Part shown: piece after piece, positions 12,277-20,447 of the stretch
Numbering within the stretch: position 1 is the first letter of the stretch
Layout: the number at the start of each line of letters is the position of its first letter
Origin: CAJCBL01 sp035298965
Lineage (GTDB): Bacteria; Verrucomicrobiota; Verrucomicrobiia; Opitutales; Opitutaceae
Length of the DNA: 46,703 nucleotides
NCBI GenBank assembly: GCA_035298965.1
Contig: DATGXO010000071.1
Span: forward strand, 1-46,703
Direction: 5' to 3'
Made by a program: the position numbers and the translations under genes
Notes under the pieces: model-generated
What the model was told of the DNA's origin: nothing
What the model saw: the letters and a program-made list of their open reading frames with translations, nothing else
Database searches by the model: none

Positions 12277-12777
12277 GTGAGCGGTCGACTGTTCTGGACG
12301 CTGCGCGCGCTCGTGGCGACGGCGGGTCTCATTCCGTGGCTTTTCGCCGCGGCGCGGGCGAGGCCCGCGGCCGCGATCGCGCTCTTCCATGGGCTGTGTC
12401 ACCAACTTCCGGAGCGCACGGCGTGCCTCGGTGGCGTGGCGATGCTGGTGTGCAGTCGCTGCGCCGGCATCTACGCCGGGGTGGCGCTCGGTGCGCTCAT
12501 CCCGGTGCCGCAGCGCTGCGTACCGCGTGCGCGGAAGCTGCTTTGCGTTGCGGCGGTGCCGCTCCTGGCCGACGTGATCCTGCAGGCGGCCGGCGCGATG
12601 CCGATTTTGCATGCGACGCGGCTCACGACGGGAGCGCTCGCGGGTTGGCTGGCGAGCGCGTTGCTCTTCGCGGCATTGAGGGTCGAGCGGGTGTCGGCGA
12701 GCGACGTCCCTACCGGGAAAGAGCGGGGTGTAAATCCGGGCGTACCGTCGCCGATCAGCCGCGACGGCGGCGCTTGA
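12277..12777 (+). CDS. DUF2085 family membrane protein
   Basis: 166 residues with a GTG start 1 nt after the preceding stop. The motif FHGLCHQLPERTACLGG followed by CSRCAGIYAGV is the hallmark of DUF2085, small membrane proteins with conserved His/Cys residues and no assigned function. Three or four hydrophobic segments surround it. The tail (about 145-166) is polar and not conserved-looking. The last 23 bp overlap the 3' end of atpC on the other strand, so no terminator separates these convergent genes. Confidence 0.8.
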   Translation: MSGRLFWTLRALVATAGLIPWLFAAARARPAAAIALFHGLCHQLPERTACLGGVAMLVCSRCAGIYAGVALGALIPVPQRCVPRARKLLCVAAVPLLADVILQAAGAMPILHATRLTTGALAGWLASALLFAALRVERVSASDVPTGKERGVNPGVPSPISRDGGA

Positions 12778-13165
12778 GATCGAGCTGCGCGTAGGCGAAA
12801 CGGACGACGCTTTCGAGCCGCTCGGTTTCCTCGGCGGAGAGGGACTGTTTCTGCGCGAGCGCCTCCTCGGCGCGACGGCAGGCGTTCTCCACGGCGGACT
12901 CGTCAATCTTGGCGATGTCGATCGCTTGCTCGGCGAGCACGCTGATCTTGTCGGCCGCGATTTCGGCGAAGCCGCGTCCGCAGGCGAGCGACTCGGTGAC
13001 ATGGCCTTTCTGCACGCGCAATTCGCCGTCCTCCAGCTGGGTGAGCAGCGGGATGTGGCCGGGCAGGATGCCGATCTCGCCTTGGGTCGTCGGCAGAACG
13101 ACGGTGTCGACCGTGTCGGAGTAGACACGCCCTTCGGGGGTGACGATCTCGAGCGTGAGCGGCAT
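12755..13165 (-). CDS. atpC: ATP synthase F1 epsilon subunit
   Basis: 136 residues, the normal size. It has the N-terminal beta-sandwich (MPLTLEIVTPEGRVYSDTVD; TQGEIGILPGHIPLLTQLEDG) and the C-terminal helical hairpin (from about 88, AIDIAKIDESAVENACRRAEE) that can act as a brake on ATP hydrolysis. It is the last gene of the atp operon and starts 3 nt after the atpD stop. Its 3' end overlaps the convergent DUF2085 gene. Confidence 0.96.
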   Translation of the reverse strand: MPLTLEIVTPEGRVYSDTVDTVVLPTTQGEIGILPGHIPLLTQLEDGELRVQKGHVTESLACGRGFAEIAADKISVLAEQAIDIAKIDESAVENACRRAEEALAQKQSLSAEETERLESVVRFAYAQLDLKRRRRG

Positions 13166-13168
13166 GGC

Positions 13169-14587
13169 TTACTTCTTTTCCGCGGTGGCGAGGACGTCGT
13201 CGATACCACCCTTGTTGTAGAAGTCGCTCTCGGAGATGTGGTCGAGCTCGCCGTTGAGGATCATCTTGAAGCCGCGGATGGTCTCGGCGACCGGCACGAT
13301 CTTGCCGGGCACGCCGTTGAAGACCTCGGCGACGTTGAGCGGCTGGGCGAGGAACTTCTGGATCTTGCGCGCGCGGTAGACGGTTTGCTTGTCCTCGGGC
13401 GAGAGCTCGTCGAGGCCGAGGATGGCGATGATGTCCTGGAGGTCTTTGTACCGCTGGAGCACGCGCTGGACGCCGCGGGCGACGTTGTAGTGCTCCTGGC
13501 CGACGATGGCCGGGTCGAGCGCCTTCGAGCCCGAGGCGAGCGGATCGACGGCGGGATAGATGCCGAGCTCGGCGATGGAGCGCTCGAGCACGATGGTGGA
13601 GTCGAGGTGGGCGAACGTGTTCGCCGGGGCGGGATCCGTGAGGTCGTCGGCGGGCACGTAGACGGCCTGGAACGAGGTGATGGAGCCCTTCTTGGTGGAG
13701 GTGATGCGCTCCTGCAGGATGCCCATCTCGTTGGCGAGCGTCGGCTGGTAGCCCACGGCGGACGGCGGGCGACCGAGCAAAGCGGATACCTCGGAGCCGG
13801 CCTGCGAGAAACGGAAGATATTGTCGATGAAGAGCAGCACGTCCTGGTTCTTCTCGTCGCGGAAGTACTCGGCCATCGTGAGCGCAGTGAGGCCCACGCG
13901 CATGCGGGCGCCCGGTGGCTCGTTCATCTGGCCGTAGACGAGCGCGACCTTCGACTTGGAGAGGTCCTCCTGCACGATGACCTTCGAGTCGCTCATCTCG
14001 TGGTAGAGGTCGTTGCCTTCGCGGGAACGCTCGCCGACGCCGGCGAAGACGGAGTAGCCGCCGTGTGTCTTCGCGATGTTGTTGATGAGCTCCATGATGA
14101 CGACGGTCTTGCCGACGCCGGCGCCGCCGAAGGCGCCGATTTTGCCGCCCTTCATGAAGGGGCAAATGAGGTCGATGACCTTGATACCGGTCGTGAGGAT
14201 CTTCGGCTTGGTCTCCTGGTCGATGAGCGCCGGGGCTGCGCGATGAATCGGAGAAAGGCGGTCGTAGGTGACCTCGCCGCGGTTGTCGACGGGCTCGCCG
14301 ATGACGTTGAAGATGCGGCCGAGCACGCCTGCTCCGACGGGCACGGAGATCGGAGCGCCTGTATCGATCACCTCGGCGCCGCGCACGAGGCCCTCGGTGC
14401 TGGACATGGCGACGGCGCGGACGATGCCCTCGCCGAGGTGCTGCTGGACCTCGAGTACGAGACGGCTGGTCTTGCCCTGCAGCCGGATGTCGACCTGCAG
14501 CGCCTGGAGGATCGGCGGGACGCTGCCGGCGGGGAACTGCACGTCGACGACGGCGCCGATGACCTGGGTGATCTTGCCTTTGTTCAT
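13169..14587 (-). CDS. atpD: ATP synthase F1 beta subunit
   Basis: 472 residues. It is the catalytic subunit of F1. It has the P-loop GGAGVGKTVVIMELI, the GERSREGNDLYHEM segment with the catalytic-glutamate region, and a DELSEED-type loop here reading GLDELSPEDKQ. The start is ATG at 14587 (MNKGKITQVIGAVVDVQF). It lies between atpG and atpC in the operon, with short spacers and no sign of disruption. Confidence 0.98.
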   Translation of the reverse strand: MNKGKITQVIGAVVDVQFPAGSVPPILQALQVDIRLQGKTSRLVLEVQQHLGEGIVRAVAMSSTEGLVRGAEVIDTGAPISVPVGAGVLGRIFNVIGEPVDNRGEVTYDRLSPIHRAAPALIDQETKPKILTTGIKVIDLICPFMKGGKIGAFGGAGVGKTVVIMELINNIAKTHGGYSVFAGVGERSREGNDLYHEMSDSKVIVQEDLSKSKVALVYGQMNEPPGARMRVGLTALTMAEYFRDEKNQDVLLFIDNIFRFSQAGSEVSALLGRPPSAVGYQPTLANEMGILQERITSTKKGSITSFQAVYVPADDLTDPAPANTFAHLDSTIVLERSIAELGIYPAVDPLASGSKALDPAIVGQEHYNVARGVQRVLQRYKDLQDIIAILGLDELSPEDKQTVYRARKIQKFLAQPLNVAEVFNGVPGKIVPVAETIRGFKMILNGELDHISESDFYNKGGIDDVLATAEKK

Positions 14588-14639
14588 GAGCGGAAAAGGA
14601 GAAGCGGGTTGCTAAAAACGGTGGGTGGCTCGCGGCGGC

Positions 14640-15515
14640 TCACATGGACTGGGCCATCTGCGAGGCGGAGATCTCGAGGATCTCGGCGGTGATGCCGGCC
14701 TGGCGTGCCTTGTTGAACTGGAGCGTGAGTTCGTCGAGGAGCTTGGAGGCGTTGTCCTTGGCGGTCTTCATCGCGACCATGCGGGCGCTGTACTCGGAGG
14801 CGCGCGCGGAGAGCACGAGCTGGTAGATGAGGCGGTTCACGTAGAACGGCAGCAACGCCTCGAGCACCTGGTGCGGATCCGGCTCGAAGAGCATCTCGCG
14901 GTCGTCGGCGCGGGCGACGACGCCGGTCTCGGCGTGGAGGTGGGCCAGGAACTCCTGCACGCTGGCGAGCGGGAGGATCGGGCGCACGGTCGGCTCCTGC
15001 ACGAGTGTGTTCTTGAATCGCGGGTACACGACTTCGATCGTGTCGATCGTGCCCTCGAGGTACTGTTGCACCATGAACTCGACGACCGGGCGGACCTGTG
15101 TGAACGGCACGGGATCGCCCACGGAGAAATCGGCGAGGAGGTCGCGCTTGGTGCGGGCGAGGAACTGTGTGCCCTTGCGGCCGATCGCGACGAACTTCGC
15201 GGGTGTGCGGATCTCGGAGACGAGCTTGAAGAGGTTGCCGTTGAGCGCGCCGCACAGACCCATGTTGGTCGTGATCAGGAGAATTCCGCGCGTCTGCACG
15301 GGGCGGACGGCGAGGAACGGGTGCATCGACTCGTCGACACGCGGGGCGACGGCGGCGAGCATGTCGGCGAGCAGCTGGGTGTACGGCCGGCCGGCGAGCG
15401 CGGCCTGCTGCGCCTTCTTCATCTTCGAGGCCGCGACAAGTTCCATCGCCTTTGTGATCTGGCGGGTGTTCTTGACGGACTTGATGCGGCGGCGGATGTC
15501 GCGGGTGGAGGCCAT
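14640..15515 (-). CDS. atpG: ATP synthase F1 gamma subunit
   Basis: 291 residues. The rotor stalk of F1 begins with the conserved MASTRDIRRRIKSVKNTRQI helix and KAMELVAASKMKKAQ. The C-terminal helix (about 255-285) includes the partner strand of the central coiled coil. The very end (ISASQMAQSM) is slightly unlike the common EIVGGAEAL. The start at 15515 is preceded by pyrimidine-rich sequence and by the heptamer array at 15533-15611 rather than an obvious Shine-Dalgarno. Confidence 0.97.
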   Translation of the reverse strand: MASTRDIRRRIKSVKNTRQITKAMELVAASKMKKAQQAALAGRPYTQLLADMLAAVAPRVDESMHPFLAVRPVQTRGILLITTNMGLCGALNGNLFKLVSEIRTPAKFVAIGRKGTQFLARTKRDLLADFSVGDPVPFTQVRPVVEFMVQQYLEGTIDTIEVVYPRFKNTLVQEPTVRPILPLASVQEFLAHLHAETGVVARADDREMLFEPDPHQVLEALLPFYVNRLIYQLVLSARASEYSARMVAMKTAKDNASKLLDELTLQFNKARQAGITAEILEISASQMAQSM

Positions 15516-15532
15516 TGCGGAGGTTGCGAGGA

Positions 15533-15611
15533 GTGAGTAGCGGGTGGTGAGTAGGAAGGAGGTCGGAGGTGGTCCGAGGTGTGCGCTACTCGTTGCTGGC
15601 TACCGGCTTTC
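15533..15611 (-). repeat. Degenerate heptamer arrays in the atpA/atpG spacer
   Basis: Seven 7-nt units run from 15533 to 15581 (the first and third are both GTGAGTA). After 3 nt, a second set of four units runs from 15585 to about 15612 (first GCTACTC, third GCTACCG). The second set is roughly the reverse complement of the first three units, and many mismatches are G-U compatible, so the spacer can fold on itself. It fills nearly the whole gap between two subunit genes of the ATP synthase operon. Confidence 0.7.
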
Positions 15612-17147
15612 TCAGACGGCGAAGGTCTTCTTCCACTCCTCGATGGCGGGCTTGAGCTCGGCGGCGAGCGCGTCGCTGAAGACCTTCTCCTTGGCCAAGG
15701 TGACGAGGAAGGCGGCCTTCCGGGCGGTGAGGAAATCGCGGAGGCTGTTGGCGGCCTCGACGATCTTCGCGACCGGGATTGTATCGAAGAAGTTGTTCTG
15801 CATCGCCCAGAGCACGGCGGCCTGCAGCTCGATGGGCTGCGGCTGGAACTGGGGCTGCTTGAAGAGTTCGGTGATGCGCGCGCCGCGGTCGAGCTGGGCC
15901 TTGGTGCGGGCGTCGAGGTCGGAACCGAACTGCGCGAAGGCGGCCAACTCGCGGAATTGCGCGAGCTCGCCCTTCAGCTTGCCGGCGACCTGCTTGGTCA
16001 TCTTCAGCTGGGCGGACGAACCGACGCGTGAGACGGAGAGACCAACCGAGATCGCGGGGCGTTGGCCCTGGTTGAAGAGATCGGTCTCCAGGAAGATCTG
16101 ACCATCGGTGATCGAGATGACGTTGGTCGGGATGTACGCGGAGACGTCGCCGGCCTGTGTCTCGATGACGGGCAGCGCGGTGAGCGAGCCGCCGCCGTTC
16201 TCTTCGTTGAGGCGGGCGGAACGCTCGAGCAGGCGCGAGTGGAGATAGAAGACGTCGCCCGGGTACGCTTCGCGGCCGGAGGGGCGCTTGAGCACGAGCG
16301 AGATCTGGCGGTAGGCGACGGCGTGCTTCGAGAGGTCGTCATAGACGATGAGCGCGTCCATGCCATTGGCCATGAACCACTCGCCGATGGCGGCGCCGGA
16401 GTACGGCGCGAGATACTGGTTGGCGGGGTTGTCGGACGCGGGAGCGGAAACGATGATCGTGTGCTCCATGGCGCCGGCTTCCTCAAGCACGCCGATGGTG
16501 CGGGCGACGTTGGCGTTCTTCTGGCCGATGACGACGTAGATGGAGTAGACCGGGCGGAACTTCGGGTCGCCCGAGGCGAGGCCGGCCTTGTTGATGCGCG
16601 ACTGGTTGATGATCGTGTCGATCGCGATGGCGGTCTTGCCGGTGCCGCGGTCGCCGATGATCAGCTCACGTTGGCCGCGACCGATCGGAATCATCGAGTC
16701 GATCGACATGATGCCGGTGAGCAGCGGTTGGTTGACGGAGCGGCGGGCGATGATGCCGGGCGCGATCTTCTCGACCGGGTTGAACTCCTTGGCGTCGATC
16801 GGGCCCTTGCCATCGAGCGGGCGGCCGAGCGCATCGACGATGCGGCCGAGGAGGGCCTTGCCGACGGGCACGGAGAGCAGGCGGCCGGTGGTCTGGCACT
16901 CGTCTCCTTCCTTGAGCTTGGCGACATCGCCGAGGAGGACGCAGCCCACCTCGTCCTCTTCGAGGTTGAGCGCGATGCCGATGACATCGCCGGGGAACTG
17001 CACCATCTCGTTGTACATGACCTCGGAGAGGCCGTCGACTTTGGCGACGCCGTCGGCGAGGGTGCGGATGTGACCGACGTTCTTCTTGATCGTCTGCGTC
17101 TGCAGCTTGGCGATCTGTTGCTCGATTTGTTCGATGACGGAGCTCAT
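15612..17147 (-). CDS. atpA: ATP synthase F1 alpha subunit
   Basis: 511 residues, starting at ATG 17147 (MSSVIEQIEQQIAKLQTQTI). The frame is open further upstream to 17252, but that part has no family similarity and would overlap atpH. The regulatory nucleotide-binding P-loop is GDRGTGKTAIAIDTI (most relatives have GDRQTGKT). The conserved arginine-finger region SVSRVGSSAQLKMTKQVAG is present. The usual VYSIYVVIGQKNANVARTI segment is intact. Confidence 0.98.
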   Translation of the reverse strand: MSSVIEQIEQQIAKLQTQTIKKNVGHIRTLADGVAKVDGLSEVMYNEMVQFPGDVIGIALNLEEDEVGCVLLGDVAKLKEGDECQTTGRLLSVPVGKALLGRIVDALGRPLDGKGPIDAKEFNPVEKIAPGIIARRSVNQPLLTGIMSIDSMIPIGRGQRELIIGDRGTGKTAIAIDTIINQSRINKAGLASGDPKFRPVYSIYVVIGQKNANVARTIGVLEEAGAMEHTIIVSAPASDNPANQYLAPYSGAAIGEWFMANGMDALIVYDDLSKHAVAYRQISLVLKRPSGREAYPGDVFYLHSRLLERSARLNEENGGGSLTALPVIETQAGDVSAYIPTNVISITDGQIFLETDLFNQGQRPAISVGLSVSRVGSSAQLKMTKQVAGKLKGELAQFRELAAFAQFGSDLDARTKAQLDRGARITELFKQPQFQPQPIELQAAVLWAMQNNFFDTIPVAKIVEAANSLRDFLTARKAAFLVTLAKEKVFSDALAAELKPAIEEWKKTFAV

Positions 17148-17193
17148 CAGGAAAGGAAGGGGTTGGGCGTCGGACGGGAAAACGGGACCGGGT

Positions 17194-17589
17194 TCAGGCG
17201 GTGGTGGTGGCGAGCTTCTCGAGCTGGCCGGCGACGGAGCGTTCGAAGACATCGTCGCCGATGCTCACGCGCACGCCGGCGATGAGGGCGGGATTCTCGA
17301 TGGTGGTCGCGGAAATCGGGCGGTGGTAGATCCGCGACAGCTCGGTGATGATCGAGGCGACCGCGCCGCTGGCGAGTGTGCCGGCGAACTCGATGCGCGC
17401 GCGGCTCCGGCTGACCTCGTGCAGCACGAGGCGGTGGTATTCGCGGAGCGTGGCGGCGGCGTGCGCCGGCGGCTTCTGTTCGAACCACGCGAGCACGGCG
17501 CGCACCTTCGTCTCCGAGAGCTGGCCGTCTTCGAGGCTGAGCGCGAGGAGCTGCTTGGCGGTGGCGCGGATCTGTTTGGTGGCGGACAT
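17194..17589 (-). CDS. atpH: ATP synthase F1 delta subunit, short form
   Basis: 131 residues; most bacterial delta subunits have about 175-180. The C-terminal part (NPALIAGVRVSIGDDVFERS) is the conserved end that binds the peripheral stalk. The N-terminal helical domain that contacts alpha is only about 65 residues, with no better start upstream before the atpF stop. Delta links F1 to the b-subunit stator. The short form might be lineage-specific; the operon position leaves little doubt about identity. Confidence 0.9.
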   Translation of the reverse strand: MSATKQIRATAKQLLALSLEDGQLSETKVRAVLAWFEQKPPAHAAATLREYHRLVLHEVSRSRARIEFAGTLASGAVASIITELSRIYHRPISATTIENPALIAGVRVSIGDDVFERSVAGQLEKLATTTA

Positions 17590-17615
17590 CGAGCGCGGGA
17601 AAAAAGGACAGACGA

Positions 17616-18185
17616 TCAGACGCCGGTGAGTTCGCGGGTCGCGGTCTGCGTGTAACGCGATTTCTCCTCGGGCGAGAGTTCCTTGGTGAGGACCTTGCCG
17701 GCGGTGAGAGTGACGAGGCGCGCGATCTCGCCGCGGACTTCGGCGAGCATCTTGCCACGCTCGAGCTCGATGGCCTGTTGCGCCTTGGCGAGCATCGCGG
17801 CGGTCTGGGCGGCGGTGTCCTGCGTCTGGCGGTCGGCGAGTTCCTTGGCGGTCTTGCGGGCGTCGTTGACGATCGCCTGCGCTTCGACGGCGGACTTGCG
17901 CAGGATCTCTTCGCTCTGCTGGTTGGCCTGCTCGAGCTTGGCCTTCATCTCCTCGGCGTATTTGAGGCCGGATTCGATCTTGTGCTGGCGCTCGTCCATG
18001 GTGGCGAGCACGGGCTTGATGCCCCAGCGGTAGAGCACGAACGCAAGGATCGCGAAGCTGATCACCTGCATCACGATGTAGTTCAGCGAAAGGCCGAACT
18101 GCTCGACCAGCCCGCCGGACGCGGCGTGTTCGACGGCTTCGTGGACGTCGGCCGAGGCGAGGAGAATGGGAAGCGTGGCGAGCAT
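17616..18185 (-). CDS. atpF: ATP synthase Fo b subunit
   Basis: 189 residues. After a short N-terminal hydrophobic stretch and linker there is one transmembrane helix at about 33-52 (YIVMQVISFAILAFVLYRWG). A long charged helix follows from about 60 to 165 (KYAEEMKAKLEQANQQSEE and onward), the peripheral-stalk dimer helix. It sits between atpE and atpH as expected. The first 25 residues (MLATLPILLASADVHEAVEH) look like a cleavable or membrane-embedded leader and are longer than in Escherichia coli b. Confidence 0.95.
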   Translation of the reverse strand: MLATLPILLASADVHEAVEHAASGGLVEQFGLSLNYIVMQVISFAILAFVLYRWGIKPVLATMDERQHKIESGLKYAEEMKAKLEQANQQSEEILRKSAVEAQAIVNDARKTAKELADRQTQDTAAQTAAMLAKAQQAIELERGKMLAEVRGEIARLVTLTAGKVLTKELSPEEKSRYTQTATRELTGV

Positions 18186-18239
18186 AACGGAAAATGGTCT
18201 GGGCGCGCTCGCGCGGGAGCGCGGCGCGCCCGGGAGAAT

Positions 18240-18449
18240 TTATTTGGCGAGGAACAGCGCGAGCAGACCGAGACCTTCGGCGAGGGCCATGCCGAGGATC
18301 GACTGGACGAGGATCTTGCCGGAGGCGCCGGGGTTGCGGCCGACGGATTCGCAGGCCTTGACGCCGATGAGGCCGACGCCGATGGCGGCGGCGAGCACGC
18401 CGGCGGCGGAGGCGATATTACCAGAAACTTCAGCGAGGATGGTGGTCAT
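18240..18449 (-). CDS. atpE: ATP synthase Fo c subunit
   Basis: 69 residues forming a two-helix hairpin. The ion-binding carboxylate is Glu58 in ILGMALAEGLGLLALF. The loop carries the conserved ESVGRNPGA (Arg-x-Pro type). The residue after the Glu is Gly rather than Ser/Thr, and helix 1 has no Gln at the usual Na+ ligand position, so a proton-translocating ring is more likely than a sodium one (inference from known signatures). Confidence 0.96.
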   Translation of the reverse strand: MTTILAEVSGNIASAAGVLAAAIGVGLIGVKACESVGRNPGASGKILVQSILGMALAEGLGLLALFLAK

Positions 18450-18524
18450 TGGGTGGTGGTCGTGTTGGTTGTTACGTCCGATCGTCCGCGCATCTGTTTG
18501 GCACGGTCCCGGCCGGAAAAGGGA

Positions 18525-19388
18525 TCAGTGATGGGCCTCGGCGTGGCCGTGTTCGTCGTCGCCGTGGTTGCAGATCAGACCGATGTAGACGCTCAGGAGG
18601 AGCGTGAAGACGAGCGCTTGGACGAAGCCGACGAGCGTCTCGAGGAAGTAGAACGGGAAGATGAACCCGGTGGAGTGCAGGAGGTTCTCACCACCGAAGA
18701 CGTTGCCGAAGAGACGGACGGAGAGCGTGAACGGCCGAATGCAGATCGAGACAACCTCGATGAAACCGACGATGAGGAAGATGACCGAGAGCGGGTAATA
18801 GATATAGGCGGCGAGCTCGTTCTTGTCGGCCTTGTTGCCGAAGAGATCGTGCAGAATCAGCTTCGGCCCGGCGTAGCGCAGGATGAGATAGGCCCAAGCG
18901 AACATCGCGACGGCGGCGAGCGCGATGGTGCCATTCCAGTCGGCATTGGCGGGGCGGATGAAGGGCTCCGTGACGTGGAACTTGCCGTCGATCACATGGC
19001 CGAGTCCGATGCTACCGACGCCAGGGATCAGGCCGCTCCAGTTTTGGAGCAGGATATAGAGAAAGAGGCAGACCAAGATCGGGAAGGTGCCAGGGAACGC
19101 TTTCTTGCCGACGATCGGTTGATAAAGCCCGCGCAGCGCCTCAAGCGCGCTCTCGACGATGGCTTGGCCTCGGGATGGGATGAGCTGCGGCTTCTTCACC
19201 ATCAGGCGTAGCCCGACCAGAATCAGCAGCGAGACGACCCAGCTCGTGACAATGCTGTTGGTTACCGGCAGACCCAGCCCTGGAATCTCGAAGAGCTTCG
19301 ACGCCGCCGGGGCGACGCCGCCCTCGGCGCGGGCAACGGCGGCGGCCGCAGGGGCAAGCAGGGCGCAAAGGATAACTCGACCAGTCAT
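18525..19388 (-). CDS. atpB: ATP synthase Fo a subunit
   Basis: 287 residues. It begins with a signal-like segment (MTGRVILCALLAPAAAAVAR) and has five to six further hydrophobic helices. The essential Arg lies in the conserved FTLSVRLFGNVFGGENLL, next to the ion half-channels. The C-terminus is His-rich (GDDEHGHAEAHH). It is the first gene of the operon; no atpI or atpZ homologue precedes it. The upstream 331 bp hold the likely operon promoter. Confidence 0.96.
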   Translation of the reverse strand: MTGRVILCALLAPAAAAVARAEGGVAPAASKLFEIPGLGLPVTNSIVTSWVVSLLILVGLRLMVKKPQLIPSRGQAIVESALEALRGLYQPIVGKKAFPGTFPILVCLFLYILLQNWSGLIPGVGSIGLGHVIDGKFHVTEPFIRPANADWNGTIALAAVAMFAWAYLILRYAGPKLILHDLFGNKADKNELAAYIYYPLSVIFLIVGFIEVVSICIRPFTLSVRLFGNVFGGENLLHSTGFIFPFYFLETLVGFVQALVFTLLLSVYIGLICNHGDDEHGHAEAHH

Positions 19389-19719
19389 GTGGGTGGAGGC
19401 GCGAAGAAGGGAGGAAATGGGAAGGTGCTCTATCGGGTCAAACTTCGAAGTTGCTGATAGAAAAGCAGAGGGACACGAGAACTATTAGCCGAGGCGTCTC
19501 CGCAAATCCTAAAGGCTAATCGAAACGAGCTACAATGCTCGCTCATTAGAGAATCATTGCGGATTAGGACGACTGGGGGATTTGGAGGCGGTGTGATCAC
19601 ACTGCGCACAGTATGCACGAATCGCTGCACGTGTGGAAATGCTCCGTTGGCATTTCCCTTATGCCTGCGAGATCGAGGATGCGTGCGATCCGCGCGGGTG
19701 CGGGCAATTTTGCGATCGC
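19389..19719 (-). promoter_or_regulatory. Upstream region of the atp operon
   Basis: This 331-bp gap between trmB and atpB has no gene I can support. It contains a possible sigma-70 type promoter on the minus strand: TTGTAG as -35 (19530-19535) and TAGGAT as -10 (19506-19511), spacer 18. It also has a 12-bp palindrome GTGTGATCACAC (19591-19602) and a perfect 8-bp stem-loop GGAAATGC/GCATTTCC (19635-19657). Small inverted repeats ATTAGCC/GGCTAAT (19484-19520) flank the -10. Nothing here matches a riboswitch or tRNA that I recognise. Confidence 0.45.
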
Positions 19720-20343
19720 TCACGAGGTGAGCTGACCATGCGTGCGGACCGTCGCCGTGAGAGAGTGGTAGGCATCGGCTTTGAGCTGAAAGACTGTGGC
19801 TTCGTCGCACGGCCAAGCGACATCGGGCTCGATCTGCCAAGCGGGGTGATTGGCTAGGACGGCTCGCCCTGCTTCGAAATATTCGGCGTGGTCGGTCCGG
19901 AAATAGAATTGGCCGCCCGGAGCCATGCGGGCGGCGAGCGCAGCCATGAAATCGGCGCGAACGAGGCGGTTCTTGTGGTGCCGTTTCTTCGGCCACGGGT
20001 CGGGAAACAATAGAAAGACGCTGCGGAACGAGATCTCCCGTGGGAGGCATTCGAGAAACTCGGCCGCCTCCGTTTTGACGAAGTGGAGGTTCGCCAGCTT
20101 GGCGCGGTCGCGTTTCTTGGCCGCACGCTCAAGCCGGTCCTTCAGCAGATCGATCCCGACGCAAAAATGGCCGGGGTTTTCGTGGGCATAGCGCGAGAGG
20201 AAGTGCCCGTGCCCGCAGCCGATCTCGAGCACCGCCGGCCCCGCGCAGCCGGAAAACAGGCGCAAGAGCTCGTCGCGAAGCGTGGCGAGGCGCGACTCGA
20301 CGTGATGAACGAACTCAGGCTTGGCGCCCGGATGAAAACGCAT
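19720..20343 (-). CDS. trmB: tRNA (guanine-N7-)-methyltransferase
   Basis: 207 residues, starting at ATG 20343 (MRFHPGAKPEFVHHVESRL). It methylates G46 in the variable loop of many tRNAs using S-adenosylmethionine. The SAM motif is VLEIGCGHGHFLSRYA. The family signature LLFPDPWPKKRHHKNRLV is complete, and the FYFRTDHAEYFEAG segment holds the conserved Thr/Asp near the target base. Longer in-frame starts exist (to 20400) without support. It lies 104 bp downstream of phoR on the same strand. Confidence 0.93.
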   Translation of the reverse strand: MRFHPGAKPEFVHHVESRLATLRDELLRLFSGCAGPAVLEIGCGHGHFLSRYAHENPGHFCVGIDLLKDRLERAAKKRDRAKLANLHFVKTEAAEFLECLPREISFRSVFLLFPDPWPKKRHHKNRLVRADFMAALAARMAPGGQFYFRTDHAEYFEAGRAVLANHPAWQIEPDVAWPCDEATVFQLKADAYHSLTATVRTHGQLTS

Positions 20344-20447
20344 GGCTCGGAATCGCACCTGTGCGTGCCCTCGGGTGACAATCGAAAAACGGAGCCACAC
20401 GAGCCCGGAGGTGGCAAGCGGCTGGCGCGACCTGAGGGTCTCCGCGG

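Noticed and set aside
12926..14692. 588-codon plus-strand open frame opposite atpD
   Set aside because: Antisense shadow of atpD with no recognisable protein features.
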